Source of the DNA: Pseudomonadales bacterium | GTDB taxonomy: Bacteria; Pseudomonadota; Gammaproteobacteria; Pseudomonadales; Pseudohongiellaceae | NCBI GenBank assembly: GCA_024234365.1 | Contig: JACKOK010000002.1 | Coordinates: forward strand, 186,001-250,000 | DNA: 64,000 nucleotides | Direction: 5' to 3' | Notes under the pieces: model-generated | Told to the model about the DNA's origin: nothing | The model's database searches: none | Seen by the model: the letters and a program-made list of their open reading frames with translations, nothing else | In this document: positions 8,587 to 17,219 of the stretch, one piece after another | Layout of the letters: each line of letters starts with the position of its first letter | How positions within the stretch are numbered: position 1 is the first letter of the stretch | Program-made: the position numbers and the translations under genes

Positions 8587-11500
8587 ATGCCATTGAATGC
8601 CTTTCATCCCGCCTCCCGTGCCTGGTTTCTGGCACAGTACGGAGCGCCGACACCGGCCCAGATCGACGCCTGGCCGGCGATAGCGGCCGGGCGACATACC
8701 CTGATCAGTGCCCCGACCGGCAGCGGTAAAACCCTTGCGGCCTTCTATGCGGTGATCGATCGGCTGCTGGTGCGAGCCCTGGCGCCTGCAGGTGCAAGCA
8801 GGGTCACAACGGTGCTGTATGTCTCGCCCCTCAAGGCCTTGAGCAATGATATTCACCGCAATCTGGAGCTGCCGCTCAAGGGCCTGTCCGAGCAGTTGCT
8901 GAATGACGGCGATATGCCCGTGGATATCCGCGTGGCCGTGCGCACCGGAGACACGAGCCCGGCAGAACGCCAGCGTATGCTGCGCAGCCCGCCGGATATT
9001 CTGGTGACGACCCCCGAGTCACTCTATCTGCTGCTCACCAGCGAGGGCGGGCGTCAGATGCTGCGCAGCGTGGACACCCTGATTCTCGATGAAATTCACG
9101 CCATGCTGGGGGACAAGCGTGGGGCGCATCTTGCGCTGTCCATCGAGCGGCTGGAGCAGATTGTGGCGCGGCCCCTGCAGCGCATCGGTTTGTCAGCCAC
9201 CCAGCGGCCCATCGATCTGGTGTCCCATTATCTCGTAGGCAATCGCCCCGATCAGGACTGCGTGGTGGTGGACACGGGGCATCGCCGGACACTGGATCTG
9301 CGCCTGGAGGTGCCGGGTTCGCCCCTGACGGCGTTGATGAGCAATGAGGTCTGGGACGAGTTGTACCAGCGTCTGGTGCAGTTGATCGAGAGCCACGACA
9401 CCACGCTGGTGTTCGTGAACACCCGGCGTCTGTCCGAACGCCTGGCGCTTGCGTTGACGGAGCGCCTGGGCGAGGGGCTGGTGAGTTCCCATCATGGCAG
9501 CATGAGCAAGGAGCATCGCCACACGGCAGAGCAGAAACTCAAGGAGGGTCGCCTCAAGGTGCTGGTGGCCACGGCATCGATGGAATTGGGTATCGACGTG
9601 GGCTCCGTCGATCTGGTTGTGCAGTTCTCCTCGCCCAAGAGCATTGCCAAATTTCTGCAACGCGTCGGCCGCAGCGGTCACTCGGTGCGCGGCACTCCCA
9701 AGGGCATTCTGTTTCCGTTGACGCGGGACGATTTGGCCGAGTGCACGGCCCTGCTCCACAGTATTCACGAGGGTCAGCTCGACCGTATTCTCATGCCGGA
9801 GAAACCGGTGGATATTCTGGCACAGCAGATTGTGGCCGAGATTGCCGCAGGCCGGGGCGAGTCTGACGGAGTGGGCGAGGATAGCTGGAGCCTGGATGCT
9901 CTTTACGAGCTGGTGTGTCGGGCCTGGCCCTACCGGGACCTGACGCGGGAAGCGTTCAACGACATCGTGCGCATGCTGGCCGATGGCTATACCACCCGTC
10001 TCGGGCGCAAGGGGGCCTATCTGCACCTGGATGTGATCAACAACCGGGTGAGCGCGCGGCGCAATGCCCGCCTCACCGCGCTGACCAATGGTGGCGCCAT
10101 TCCCGATATGTTCGAGTATCAGGTGGTGCTCGACCCGGATGATACGGTAGTGGGCTCGCTGAACGAGGATTTCGCGCTGGAGACCCTGCCCGGGGACATC
10201 TTCACCCTGGGCAGCCACAGTTGGCAGTTGCTGCGGGTCGATGGTCTGAAGGTGCGTGTGCGCGACGCCCAGGGGGCCCGCCCCAGCATCCCCTTCTGGT
10301 TTGGTGAGGGCCCCGGACGTACGGACGAGCTGTCGGCCGCCGTCAGCACCCTGCGCGAGACCATCGACCGTTTTCTCGCAGAGAGCTCGGCGGCGGAGGC
10401 CGTGCAGTGGCTGGTACAGACGCTGGGGCTTCCTGTCAGTGCCGCACAGCAACTGGTGGACTATCTGCAGGCCGGGCGCAATGCCCTGGAAGTGATGCCG
10501 ACCCGTGAGACCCTGGTGATGGAGCGGTTCTTCGACGAGGTGGGTGATATGCATGTGGTCATCCACTCGCCCTTCGGCAGCCGCCTCAACCGGGCCTGGG
10601 GGCTGGCTCTGCGCAAACGCTTTTGCCGTACCTTCAATTTCGAACTGCAGGCGGCCGCCAATGAGGACAGCATTGTGATCTCGCTGGGCTCCGTGCACAG
10701 CTTTGCGCTGGAGGAGGTTTACCACTATCTGCAGAGCGCCACGGTGGAGGATGTGCTGGTGCAGGCCCTGCTGGATGCCCCGATGTTCGAGGTGCGCTGG
10801 CGCTGGAACGCGACCCGTGCTCTGGCGATTCAGCGCAACCGCAGCGGCAAGCGCGTCCCGCCGCAGTTTCAACGGATGGATGCCGAGGACCTGGTGGCCC
10901 ATGTCTTCCCGGACCAGATTGCCTGCTTCGAGAATATCCAGGGCAAACGCGAAGTGCCCGATCACCCGCTGGTGAATCAAACCATTCATGATTGCCTGAC
11001 AGAGGCCATGGATATTGAGGGGCTGCTCGAACTGGTGCATGGCATTGAGAGCGGCGCACTTACCCTGGTGGCACGGGATCTGCGCGAGCCCTCTCCTTTT
11101 GCCCAGGAGATTATCAACGCCCGCCCCTATGCCTTCCTCGACGATGCTCCCTTTGAGGAGCGGCGCACCAATGCCATTCGTAATCGCAGTTGGCTGGACC
11201 CGGCCGAGACCCAGTCTTTCAGCGTGCTCGACCCAGTGGCCATCGCGCAGGTGCGTGAAGAGGTTTGGCCGCTGGTGCGCTCGGTAGAGGAGCTGCACGA
11301 CGCCCTGTATACCGTGGCGTATATGACCGCAGACGAAGTGAGGGCTCACGGATATACGAAGCTGTTCGATACCCTGGTGGCGCAGGGGCGTTGCTGTGCT
11401 GCCCAGGTCGGTGAGCGCGGCTTCCGGGTGGCAGCGGAGCGCCTGCCCTGCTTCCGTGCGGTGTTTCCTGAGGCTGTTTGCGAGCCTCAGCTACGGCTTC

Positions 11501-13002
11501 CGCAGGCACTGCTGGAGCCTGAGTGGGAAGCGGACGCTGCCTTGCGTGAGTTGCTGCGGCGCCGGTTGGAAGCCTTGGGGCCGGTCTCTCTGGGTGCCCT
11601 GGTGGAAGAAACCGGGCTTGCGCGAAGCCAGGTCGAAGTGGGTCTTATTGGCCTGGAAACCGAAGGTTTTGCCTTCCGTGGCCGCTTTTCTCCCGAGGAG
11701 GGAGGTGAGGAACAGCAGTGGTGCGAACGTCGCCTGCTGCAGCGTATCCACCGCTATACCATTGAGTCACATCGGCAGAGCATTCAGCCGGTGTCACTGC
11801 AGTGTTATATGCGCTTCCTGTTTGATCTGCACGAGCTGCGGGTGCAGCGTGTTCCGGCAAAGCCTGTGCTGGTGCCCGGCACGGGTGAGGGGCAGGGTGT
11901 ATTGCAACGCTCCCTGACGCGTCTGGACGGACTTGCGGCGCCGGCTACGCTTTGGGAGTCGGACATTCTGCCTGCCCGGGTGCCCGCCTATGACCCCGCC
12001 TGGCTGGATGTGATGTGTATCAGTGGCCGCCTCATGTGGGGGCGTTTGCAACGTGCGACAGACAAGGGGAGTACAAGCTCCGAAACGCGTAAATCCGGCC
12101 CGGTGAAAAGCACACCGATCACCCTGATGCTGCGCCAGAACCAGGATATCTGGGACACGCTGACGCACCTGCAGAATGGAGATGCTGTGTCAGTACCGGC
12201 ACTCAGCCCCGGCGCCCGGAGTATCGAGCAGGACATCATGCAGCATGGCGCCAGTTTCTTCGATCAGATATCTCGTCGCACGGGCCTGTTGCGCAGCCAG
12301 ATCGAACAGGGCTTGGCGGAGCTGGTCAGTGCCGGGCGCATCAGCAGCGATGGTTTTACCGGTCTGCGCGCCTTGTTGACCCCGGACTCCCGCAAGCCCG
12401 GGGGGCACGGAAACGCGCGCAGGAGAGCGAGTTTTGGTGTCGAGGATGCAGGCCGCTGGTCTCTGATGCAGGAGCTGCACGCCGAACCGGAAGCCGCGCT
12501 GAATGACGAACAGCTGGACCGCCTGATCATGATTTATCTGGAGCGCTGGGGCGTGCTGTTTCGGCGTGTGCTGGAACGCGAGAGTGCCGCCCCGCCCTGG
12601 CGGGTGCTGCTGCAGCGTCTGCGTCTCATGGAATTGCAGGGCGTGTTGCGCGGCGGGCGTTTCATTGCGGGAGTGGGCGGTGAGCAGTTCGCCCTGCCGG
12701 AGACGGTGACGCGTCTGCGTCAGTTCGGTAAGAATCAGGACGCCGCGCAGCGCAGCAGCGAATATGTCAGCCTGGCCGCGGCTGACCCGGTGAACCTGTT
12801 GCATATTCTGCTGCCCGAGACGCGGTTGCCACGGCTTGCAAAGAACCGGGTCCTGTACAAAGATGGTCTCCCGCTGGCTGTGCTGGAGAAGAACGAGGTC
12901 CGCTTCCTGCGGGAAGTGGACGAAAAGGAGCAATGGCAATTGCAACAGGTGCTCACGCAGCGGGACTACCCTGCCCGTCTGCGCGCCTATATTGGCCGCT
13001 GA
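8587..13002 (+). CDS. lhr: Large ATP-dependent helicase, Lhr family
   Basis: The 1471-residue SF2 helicase unwinds nucleic acid 3' to 5' and is linked to DNA repair. The Lhr core has Walker A APTGSGKT at residues 42-49, the DEIH box at 168-171, GLSATQRP (motif III) and QRVGRSGHSVRG (motif VI). Winged-helix and Lhr-specific domains follow, and a long C-terminal extension gives nearly the full length of E. coli Lhr (about 1538). ATG 8587 fits the family N-terminus HPASRAWF. The frame stays open upstream to 8257, but that overlaps lepB and has no family match. The AT-rich restriction island begins just after its stop. Confidence 0.93.
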   Translation: MPLNAFHPASRAWFLAQYGAPTPAQIDAWPAIAAGRHTLISAPTGSGKTLAAFYAVIDRLLVRALAPAGASRVTTVLYVSPLKALSNDIHRNLELPLKGLSEQLLNDGDMPVDIRVAVRTGDTSPAERQRMLRSPPDILVTTPESLYLLLTSEGGRQMLRSVDTLILDEIHAMLGDKRGAHLALSIERLEQIVARPLQRIGLSATQRPIDLVSHYLVGNRPDQDCVVVDTGHRRTLDLRLEVPGSPLTALMSNEVWDELYQRLVQLIESHDTTLVFVNTRRLSERLALALTERLGEGLVSSHHGSMSKEHRHTAEQKLKEGRLKVLVATASMELGIDVGSVDLVVQFSSPKSIAKFLQRVGRSGHSVRGTPKGILFPLTRDDLAECTALLHSIHEGQLDRILMPEKPVDILAQQIVAEIAAGRGESDGVGEDSWSLDALYELVCRAWPYRDLTREAFNDIVRMLADGYTTRLGRKGAYLHLDVINNRVSARRNARLTALTNGGAIPDMFEYQVVLDPDDTVVGSLNEDFALETLPGDIFTLGSHSWQLLRVDGLKVRVRDAQGARPSIPFWFGEGPGRTDELSAAVSTLRETIDRFLAESSAAEAVQWLVQTLGLPVSAAQQLVDYLQAGRNALEVMPTRETLVMERFFDEVGDMHVVIHSPFGSRLNRAWGLALRKRFCRTFNFELQAAANEDSIVISLGSVHSFALEEVYHYLQSATVEDVLVQALLDAPMFEVRWRWNATRALAIQRNRSGKRVPPQFQRMDAEDLVAHVFPDQIACFENIQGKREVPDHPLVNQTIHDCLTEAMDIEGLLELVHGIESGALTLVARDLREPSPFAQEIINARPYAFLDDAPFEERRTNAIRNRSWLDPAETQSFSVLDPVAIAQVREEVWPLVRSVEELHDALYTVAYMTADEVRAHGYTKLFDTLVAQGRCCAAQVGERGFRVAAERLPCFRAVFPEAVCEPQLRLPQALLEPEWEADAALRELLRRRLEALGPVSLGALVEETGLARSQVEVGLIGLETEGFAFRGRFSPEEGGEEQQWCERRLLQRIHRYTIESHRQSIQPVSLQCYMRFLFDLHELRVQRVPAKPVLVPGTGEGQGVLQRSLTRLDGLAAPATLWESDILPARVPAYDPAWLDVMCISGRLMWGRLQRATDKGSTSSETRKSGPVKSTPITLMLRQNQDIWDTLTHLQNGDAVSVPALSPGARSIEQDIMQHGASFFDQISRRTGLLRSQIEQGLAELVSAGRISSDGFTGLRALLTPDSRKPGGHGNARRRASFGVEDAGRWSLMQELHAEPEAALNDEQLDRLIMIYLERWGVLFRRVLERESAAPPWRVLLQRLRLMELQGVLRGGRFIAGVGGEQFALPETVTRLRQFGKNQDAAQRSSEYVSLAAADPVNLLHILLPETRLPRLAKNRVLYKDGLPLAVLEKNEVRFLREVDEKEQWQLQQVLTQRDYPARLRAYIGR

Positions 13003-13355
13003 TGCTCGCTCCCACACCCTTATAGCTTGACTGTTGTGCAGCACGGAGAATCTATGGATGGCAACGAAAGTCACAAAATTGGACATGACAAGAGCATTGC
13101 GCTGCTACGGTTCTCTATCAAAATCATGGAGCGCTTCCTGCGTTAGAGTCAAAATCCAATTATTTGTCCAGTGCAGCGCTTAAAATGTTTTGCTCATATT
13201 TGGTTTCAAAGGGGTTGGTATATGACGAAGGTATTGGGAGATACGATACGCAGGTGCTAGAAATTCTTGTGACTACGCCTCTGGTTGATTCCTATAGAAG
13301 GTTCAGTCGATGAAGAAAGACGTTATGTGAAAAGAAGAATTAGGAAAAATATCCG
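13003..13355 (+). other. 353-base leader of the restriction island
   Basis: Base composition drops from GC-rich to AT-rich within this stretch. No recognisable gene was found. A 30-codon frame (13054-13146, GGAG upstream, MDGNESHKIGHDK...) and a 42-codon frame (13185-13313, MFCSYLVSKGL...) are open; the second stays open well upstream without a start. Neither looks like the small helix-turn-helix controller proteins of restriction systems. They may be remnants of a gene cut by the insertion, or chance. Confidence 0.4.
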
Positions 13356-14192
13356 ATGAAAGAAGAATTTGAAGAGCAGTTAAAAGAGTTTGTGGGGAGT
13401 TTGCAGTCTTATGTCAGCACTGAAGATGGGCAATGGGCTATCAAGGGTTTTATTGATGTGTTTGAAAACGTGTACACAATATCTTCTGACACAAAAATCA
13501 TTTCCAAGATATTGGAGATACATCTTTTTCCGAAGATTTTGGAATTTTCGAGAAAACATGGTTACAAAGTAGTGCTTGCAGAACACCAAAATTATTATCC
13601 AGATATTTCATTTGTGAGCTCCTCAGATGAAAGGGTAAAGTTCGCTGTTGACTTCAAAACTACCTATAGAAATCCGGAAAAGACATTCTTATGCAACGGA
13701 TTTACTCTGGGTTCTCATGGGAAATATTTTGAAGATCGCTCCAGCACAAAAAATATTCAATTCCCATACAATTCATATGCAGGCCATTTTTGTTTGGGAA
13801 TAATTTATAATCGCGTAGATGGCTCGACCATTGATGAAACAAAAAGTTATGCTGTATCTGATTTGAAATCCATCTCGTCAGTAGTTAGAGATTTTCACTT
13901 TTTTGTTGCAGAGAAGTGGAAGATTGCTAGCGACAAAAGCGGGAGTGGAAATACTGCAAATATCGGCAGTATTAACAATATTGAAGATATTTTAAGTGAG
14001 AATGGGATGTTCTCGCAGCTTGGAGAGTCTTGGTTCGATGATTACTGGATGAACTACAATAAAATAACTATCCATAATGGAAAGAATGGCACTAAAAAAA
14101 TAACCTCGCTTAAAGAGTTTGTAGAGTATCGTAAAGGCGATGCTTCTAAGATTGTGGCAAAGAATAATAGAGCGCCGAGAAAGGTAGAATAA
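13356..14192 (+). CDS. Type II restriction endonuclease, EcoRV family
   Basis: The 278 residues line up with EcoRV as I remember its sequence. The catalytic PD...DxK is P82-D83, D99 and K101 (VDFKTTY), with the same spacing as EcoRV D74, D90, K92. E54 and Q78 correspond in spacing to EcoRV E45 and Q69. The recognition loop GSGNTAN at 196-202 matches EcoRV GSGNTTN at 182-188, the loop that reads the outer GAT bases. The inference is recognition of GATATC with blunt cleavage. It overlaps the methyltransferase gene in a TAATG junction. Codon use is AT-rich, unlike its neighbours. No frameshift or lost catalytic residue is seen, so it is probably active. Confidence 0.88.
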   Translation: MKEEFEEQLKEFVGSLQSYVSTEDGQWAIKGFIDVFENVYTISSDTKIISKILEIHLFPKILEFSRKHGYKVVLAEHQNYYPDISFVSSSDERVKFAVDFKTTYRNPEKTFLCNGFTLGSHGKYFEDRSSTKNIQFPYNSYAGHFCLGIIYNRVDGSTIDETKSYAVSDLKSISSVVRDFHFFVAEKWKIASDKSGSGNTANIGSINNIEDILSENGMFSQLGESWFDDYWMNYNKITIHNGKNGTKKITSLKEFVEYRKGDASKIVAKNNRAPRKVE

Positions 14193-15106
14193 TGAAAGTT
14201 TCTGTACCACCTATAAAGTCTCAAGGAATCAAGACTAAGCTTGTTCCTTGGATTAACAGCTTAGTTCCAAATGATTTCAACGGTCGATGGATTGAGCCGT
14301 TTATGGGGACGGGAGTTGTATCTTTTAATATTGCTCCAGAAAAATCGCTTATGTGCGATACGAACCCTCATCTGGTTAATTTTTACTCAGCCATTAAGGC
14401 GGGAGAAATAACTCCAGAAATTGTTCGTAACTATTTGGTAAAAGAAGGCGCACTACTTCTTGAGAAAGGAGACGAGCACTATTACAACATTAGGGATAGG
14501 TTTAACGAAAAACATCAGCCATTAGATTTTCTATTTATTAATCGTGCTGGATTTAACGGAATGATTCGATTTAATCGAAAAGGGGGGTTTAACATCCCGT
14601 TCTGTAAAAAGCCAAATCGCTTTGCTCAAGCATACGTCACAAAAATTGTAAATCAGGTTGCAAATGTCGTCAGGCTAATCTCTGTAAAGGATTTTGAGTT
14701 TAAGTGCCAGTCTTTCGAAAATACAATTTTGGAAGCAAAAGCTGGCGACATTATTTATTGTGATCCCCCTTACATTGACAGGCATGTTGACTACTTCAAT
14801 TCATGGGATGAATCGCATGAAACAGGCCTTCTTGAATCACTAGAAAATGCTCATTGTGATTTTATTCTTTCAACTTGGCACCATAACGACTACCGAAAAA
14901 ATGAATATATTGAATCGCACTGGAATAAGTTCAATATTCTTACGAGAGAGCACTTTTATCATGTTGGTGGCAGAGAGAAAAATAGAAATCCAATGATAGA
15001 GGCAATAGTTACAACGATTGATGCTAGAGTTTATGAATACCCGAAAACAAAAAAGCAAGAGCAGCTAACACTACTCGAACCAAGACTTCACTATAAAAGT
15101 GCATAA
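14192..15106 (+). CDS. Adenine-N6 DNA methyltransferase, M.EcoRV/Dam type
   Basis: The 304-residue enzyme is of the D12 (Dam) class. The SAM-binding motif EPFMGTG is at 35-41 and the catalytic DPPY at 191-194, with the N-terminal VPPIKSQGIKTKLVPW typical of the family. It closely resembles M.EcoRV as I recall it, including the INRAGFNGMIRFN and STWHHNDYR regions. It should protect GATATC by methylating an adenine. Translation is probably coupled to the nuclease through the TAATG overlap. Nuclease-first order is unusual, since the methylase normally must act first on entry to a new host. Unprotected-looking GATATC sites occur in the flanks (for example 2213, 6252, 8923 and 12145), so protection is needed if the nuclease is active. 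Confidence 0.9.
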   Translation: MKVSVPPIKSQGIKTKLVPWINSLVPNDFNGRWIEPFMGTGVVSFNIAPEKSLMCDTNPHLVNFYSAIKAGEITPEIVRNYLVKEGALLLEKGDEHYYNIRDRFNEKHQPLDFLFINRAGFNGMIRFNRKGGFNIPFCKKPNRFAQAYVTKIVNQVANVVRLISVKDFEFKCQSFENTILEAKAGDIIYCDPPYIDRHVDYFNSWDESHETGLLESLENAHCDFILSTWHHNDYRKNEYIESHWNKFNILTREHFYHVGGREKNRNPMIEAIVTTIDARVYEYPKTKKQEQLTLLEPRLHYKSA

Positions 15107-15129
15107 TTTGACTGATACAAGGAAAGCCC

Positions 15130-15840
15130 ATGAGCCTGCTGTTTGCCCTGAACACCCCTTCCGTTGCCATTCTCGGGCAAGCGGAGCGCTTTCCTGTCAA
15201 TCGCATCTACTGCGTAGGCAGAAACTACGCGGCGCATGCCCGCGAGATGGGGGCCAACCCCGAACGGGAATCGCCCTTCTTTTTCAGTAAACCGGCCAAT
15301 GCGGTAGCGGAAAATGGGGCCATGTTGCCCTTTCCATCGCGTACCGAAGACCTGCATCACGAGGTGGAGCTGGTGGTGGCGCTGGCAGGAGAAGGCCTGG
15401 ATGCAAAGGGCAGCAATCTGAGCCTGGCGGAGGCGGAAGCCGCCGTGTATGGCTATGCTGTGGGCATCGACTTTACCCGTCGCGATCTGCAGGCGCAGGC
15501 CAAGGACAAGGGACGTCCCTGGGATACCGCCAAGGGGTTCGACGATTCCGCCCCGATCACGGCGATTACTCCGGCGCGAAAGGCGGGCGCAATAGGTGAA
15601 GCCCACATCAGCCTGAAGGTGAACGGAGAGCTTCGCCAGCAGGGGCATATCAGCGATCTCATCTGGAGCATTCCGGAGCTGATTGCGGAATTGTCCACCT
15701 ATTACCGGCTGCGCTGCGGGGATCTGATTTTCACGGGCACGCCGTCTGGTGTTGCTGCTGTGCAGCCGGGGGATGTGCTGGAAGGGCATGTCGATGGTCT
15801 GGAAGCGCTCAGGATCACGCTGGGGCCACGCAGTCGATAA
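15130..15840 (+). CDS. Fumarylacetoacetate hydrolase family protein
   Basis: A 236-residue single-domain FAH enzyme. Such proteins hydrolyse C-C bonds in acylpyruvates or decarboxylate oxaloacetate using a divalent metal. Family marks are the N-terminal IYCVGRNYAAHAREMG, the metal-binding HHEVELV (E78, E80) with an Asp in GIDFTRRD (114-119), and FTGTPSGVAAVQPGD near the C-terminus. It has AAGGA before ATG. The substrate cannot be told from sequence; acylpyruvase (YcgM-like) is the best guess. It starts 24 bases after the restriction island, so the island may have separated it from its original promoter. Confidence 0.88.
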   Translation: MSLLFALNTPSVAILGQAERFPVNRIYCVGRNYAAHAREMGANPERESPFFFSKPANAVAENGAMLPFPSRTEDLHHEVELVVALAGEGLDAKGSNLSLAEAEAAVYGYAVGIDFTRRDLQAQAKDKGRPWDTAKGFDDSAPITAITPARKAGAIGEAHISLKVNGELRQQGHISDLIWSIPELIAELSTYYRLRCGDLIFTGTPSGVAAVQPGDVLEGHVDGLEALRITLGPRSR

Positions 15841-16203
15841 TCACTGGAAACGGAAGAAGCTGCTGACCGAGAGATAGAGGACACTGAAACTCAGGCCGAA
15901 ATAAAACAGAACACGCAGGGGGTGTGCCCGCAGGGAGGACAGCAGCGAAGGTTCACCACCGCGTTCTTTCAGTGCGGCGTATTCCGCCCGCACCCGTGCT
16001 GCCCTCTCGCGCTGATACTGATCCAGCAGCACACAGGCTTCGTCATAACGATTGTCGTCCTGCAGCCATAGCGCCGGCAGGGAAATTCCCCAGTTTCCGG
16101 CGTCAGTCTCGTAGACCTCAAGATCATGGGCAGCCAGAAGCTCTTTGACTTCCATTGCCTCATCGTCGGGCACATGACGCAGCTTGAACAGTAATTTAGC
16201 CAT
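15841..16203 (-). CDS. DUF6164-like membrane-anchored protein
   Basis: The 120-residue protein has an N-terminal soluble part (AKLLFKLRHVPDDEAMEVKELL, with the conserved-looking ETDAGNWGISLPALWL) and one C-terminal membrane helix at about 97-115. I recognise the pattern as the uncharacterised DUF6164 family. The soluble part resembles a small ferredoxin-like fold (signal-transduction DUF2007 type); that is inference. It converges with the FAH gene, whose stop codon abuts its own. A perfect terminator-like hairpin lies in its leader. Confidence 0.7.
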   Translation of the reverse strand: MAKLLFKLRHVPDDEAMEVKELLAAHDLEVYETDAGNWGISLPALWLQDDNRYDEACVLLDQYQRERAARVRAEYAALKERGGEPSLLSSLRAHPLRVLFYFGLSFSVLYLSVSSFFRFQ

Positions 16204-16218
16204 CGCGTGAACTCATGT

Positions 16219-16253
16219 AAAAAGGGCGCGAAAACGGGAGTTTCGCGCTTTTT
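16219..16253. terminator. Bidirectional terminator-like hairpin in a divergent promoter region
   Basis: GCGCGAAA (16226-16233) and TTTCGCGC (16241-16248) form a perfect 8-bp stem with a 7-base loop. Five T follow on the plus strand (16249-16253), and five A precede (16219-16223), giving a T run on the minus strand. It lies 16 bases upstream of the 15841-16203 gene start and 60 bases upstream of the divergent TraB-family gene. Any minus-strand transcript for the DUF6164-like gene starting further upstream must cross it, which suggests attenuation. Confidence 0.65.
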
Positions 16254-16312
16254 CAAAGTGCATGCTACCTTTAGGACAAAACCTCTGTAAATCAATCGAC
16301 AGGATTCACACC

Positions 16313-17209
16313 ATGCCCGGGTTCCATTTGTTTCGTGTGTCATTTGCCGCTGTGCGTGGCTTGCTGACGCTGTTCTGTCTGTTCACAGCCGCGCATATCC
16401 ATGCGCAGAGCGCGGTATGGCAAGCCACCTCCGGGGAACACAGCATCTACCTGGGAGGGACAGTACACCTGCTGCGCCCCTCGGACTTTCCCCTGCCCGA
16501 GCCTTTCGAAACGGCGTATCAGCAGTCGGATGAACTGTATTTTGAAACGGACGTGGCGGGGCTGAATGATTTTGCGGTGCAGGCGCGCATGTTGCAGGCG
16601 CTCACCTATACCGGAGCCGAAAGTTTGCGTACGGTGCTGACGGATGAGGCTTATCAGGCCTTGAGTGATCATCTGGCAAGCACGGGCATGCCGATTCAGA
16701 TGCTGGAAAAATTCAAACCCGGTCTTCTGGTAAGCACCTTGCAGATCATGGAATTTCAGAAGCTGGGTTTTACGCCGCAGGGGGTGGATACCTACTTCAG
16801 CGCACGGGCCATCGGGGATGGCAAACCGGTCGGTGAGCTGGAGCCGATAGACGCCCAGATCGATTTTATTTCCCGCATGGGTGAGGGCAAGGAGAGTGAG
16901 TTCGTCCGCCTGTCACTGGAGGAGTTGCAGGAAATTCCCGAGGCCATGACGCAGATGATCGACGCCTGGCGCCGTGGCGATAACGACATGCTCGCCACGC
17001 TTTTTGTCAACGACATGAAACAGGTGCATCCCGAGCTCTATGACTCGCTTCTTCTTCAGCGCAACAATGCCTGGATGCTTATAGTTGAATCTATGTTCCA
17101 GGATGCAGATATTGAATTTGTACTGGTCGGTGCCGCGCATCTGGTTGGCGAAGACGGTTTGCTGAGCCAGTTGCAGGCAAAGGGCTACACCATTACCCAG
17201 TTACCCTGA
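16313..17209 (+). CDS. TraB/GumN family secreted protein
   Basis: The 298-residue protein has an N-terminal signal segment (hydrophobic stretch around residues 12-27, cleavage near AHIHA). The TraB/GumN (ChaN-like) fold follows, with the hallmark IYLGGTVHLLRPSDFPLP including the conserved GTxH, and a C-terminal FVLVGAAHLVGEDGLL carrying the second conserved GAxH. The family is proposed to be Tiki-like metalloproteases; the two GxxH histidines fit that. The substrate is unknown. The start at 16313 keeps the signal peptide; upstream in-frame codons would add a polar extension. Confidence 0.85.
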   Translation: MPGFHLFRVSFAAVRGLLTLFCLFTAAHIHAQSAVWQATSGEHSIYLGGTVHLLRPSDFPLPEPFETAYQQSDELYFETDVAGLNDFAVQARMLQALTYTGAESLRTVLTDEAYQALSDHLASTGMPIQMLEKFKPGLLVSTLQIMEFQKLGFTPQGVDTYFSARAIGDGKPVGELEPIDAQIDFISRMGEGKESEFVRLSLEELQEIPEAMTQMIDAWRRGDNDMLATLFVNDMKQVHPELYDSLLLQRNNAWMLIVESMFQDADIEFVLVGAAHLVGEDGLLSQLQAKGYTITQLP

Positions 17210-17219
17210 ATCGCGGAAG

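Larger units (their letters stand above)
13027..15114. other. Putative acquired restriction-modification island
   Basis: A block of about 2.1 kb with markedly lower GC and different codon use (many AAA, AAT, ATT, TTT codons) sits between lhr and the FAH-family gene. The 7-mer TTGACTG occurs at 13027-13033 on the left and 15108-15114, eight bases after the methyltransferase coding end, on the right. This could be a short target duplication or chance. No transposase or integrase gene is present inside. Confidence 0.55.

Noticed and set aside
9193..11349. Long open frame antisense to lhr (similar ones antisense to ptsP, gcvP, gltB and argE).
   Set aside because: Such frames arise from the third-position GC bias of the real genes. 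They show low-complexity His/Gln/Arg-rich text and no family match.
13054..13146. Restriction controller (C) protein gene.
   Set aside because: The 30-codon product is too short and has no HTH pattern.
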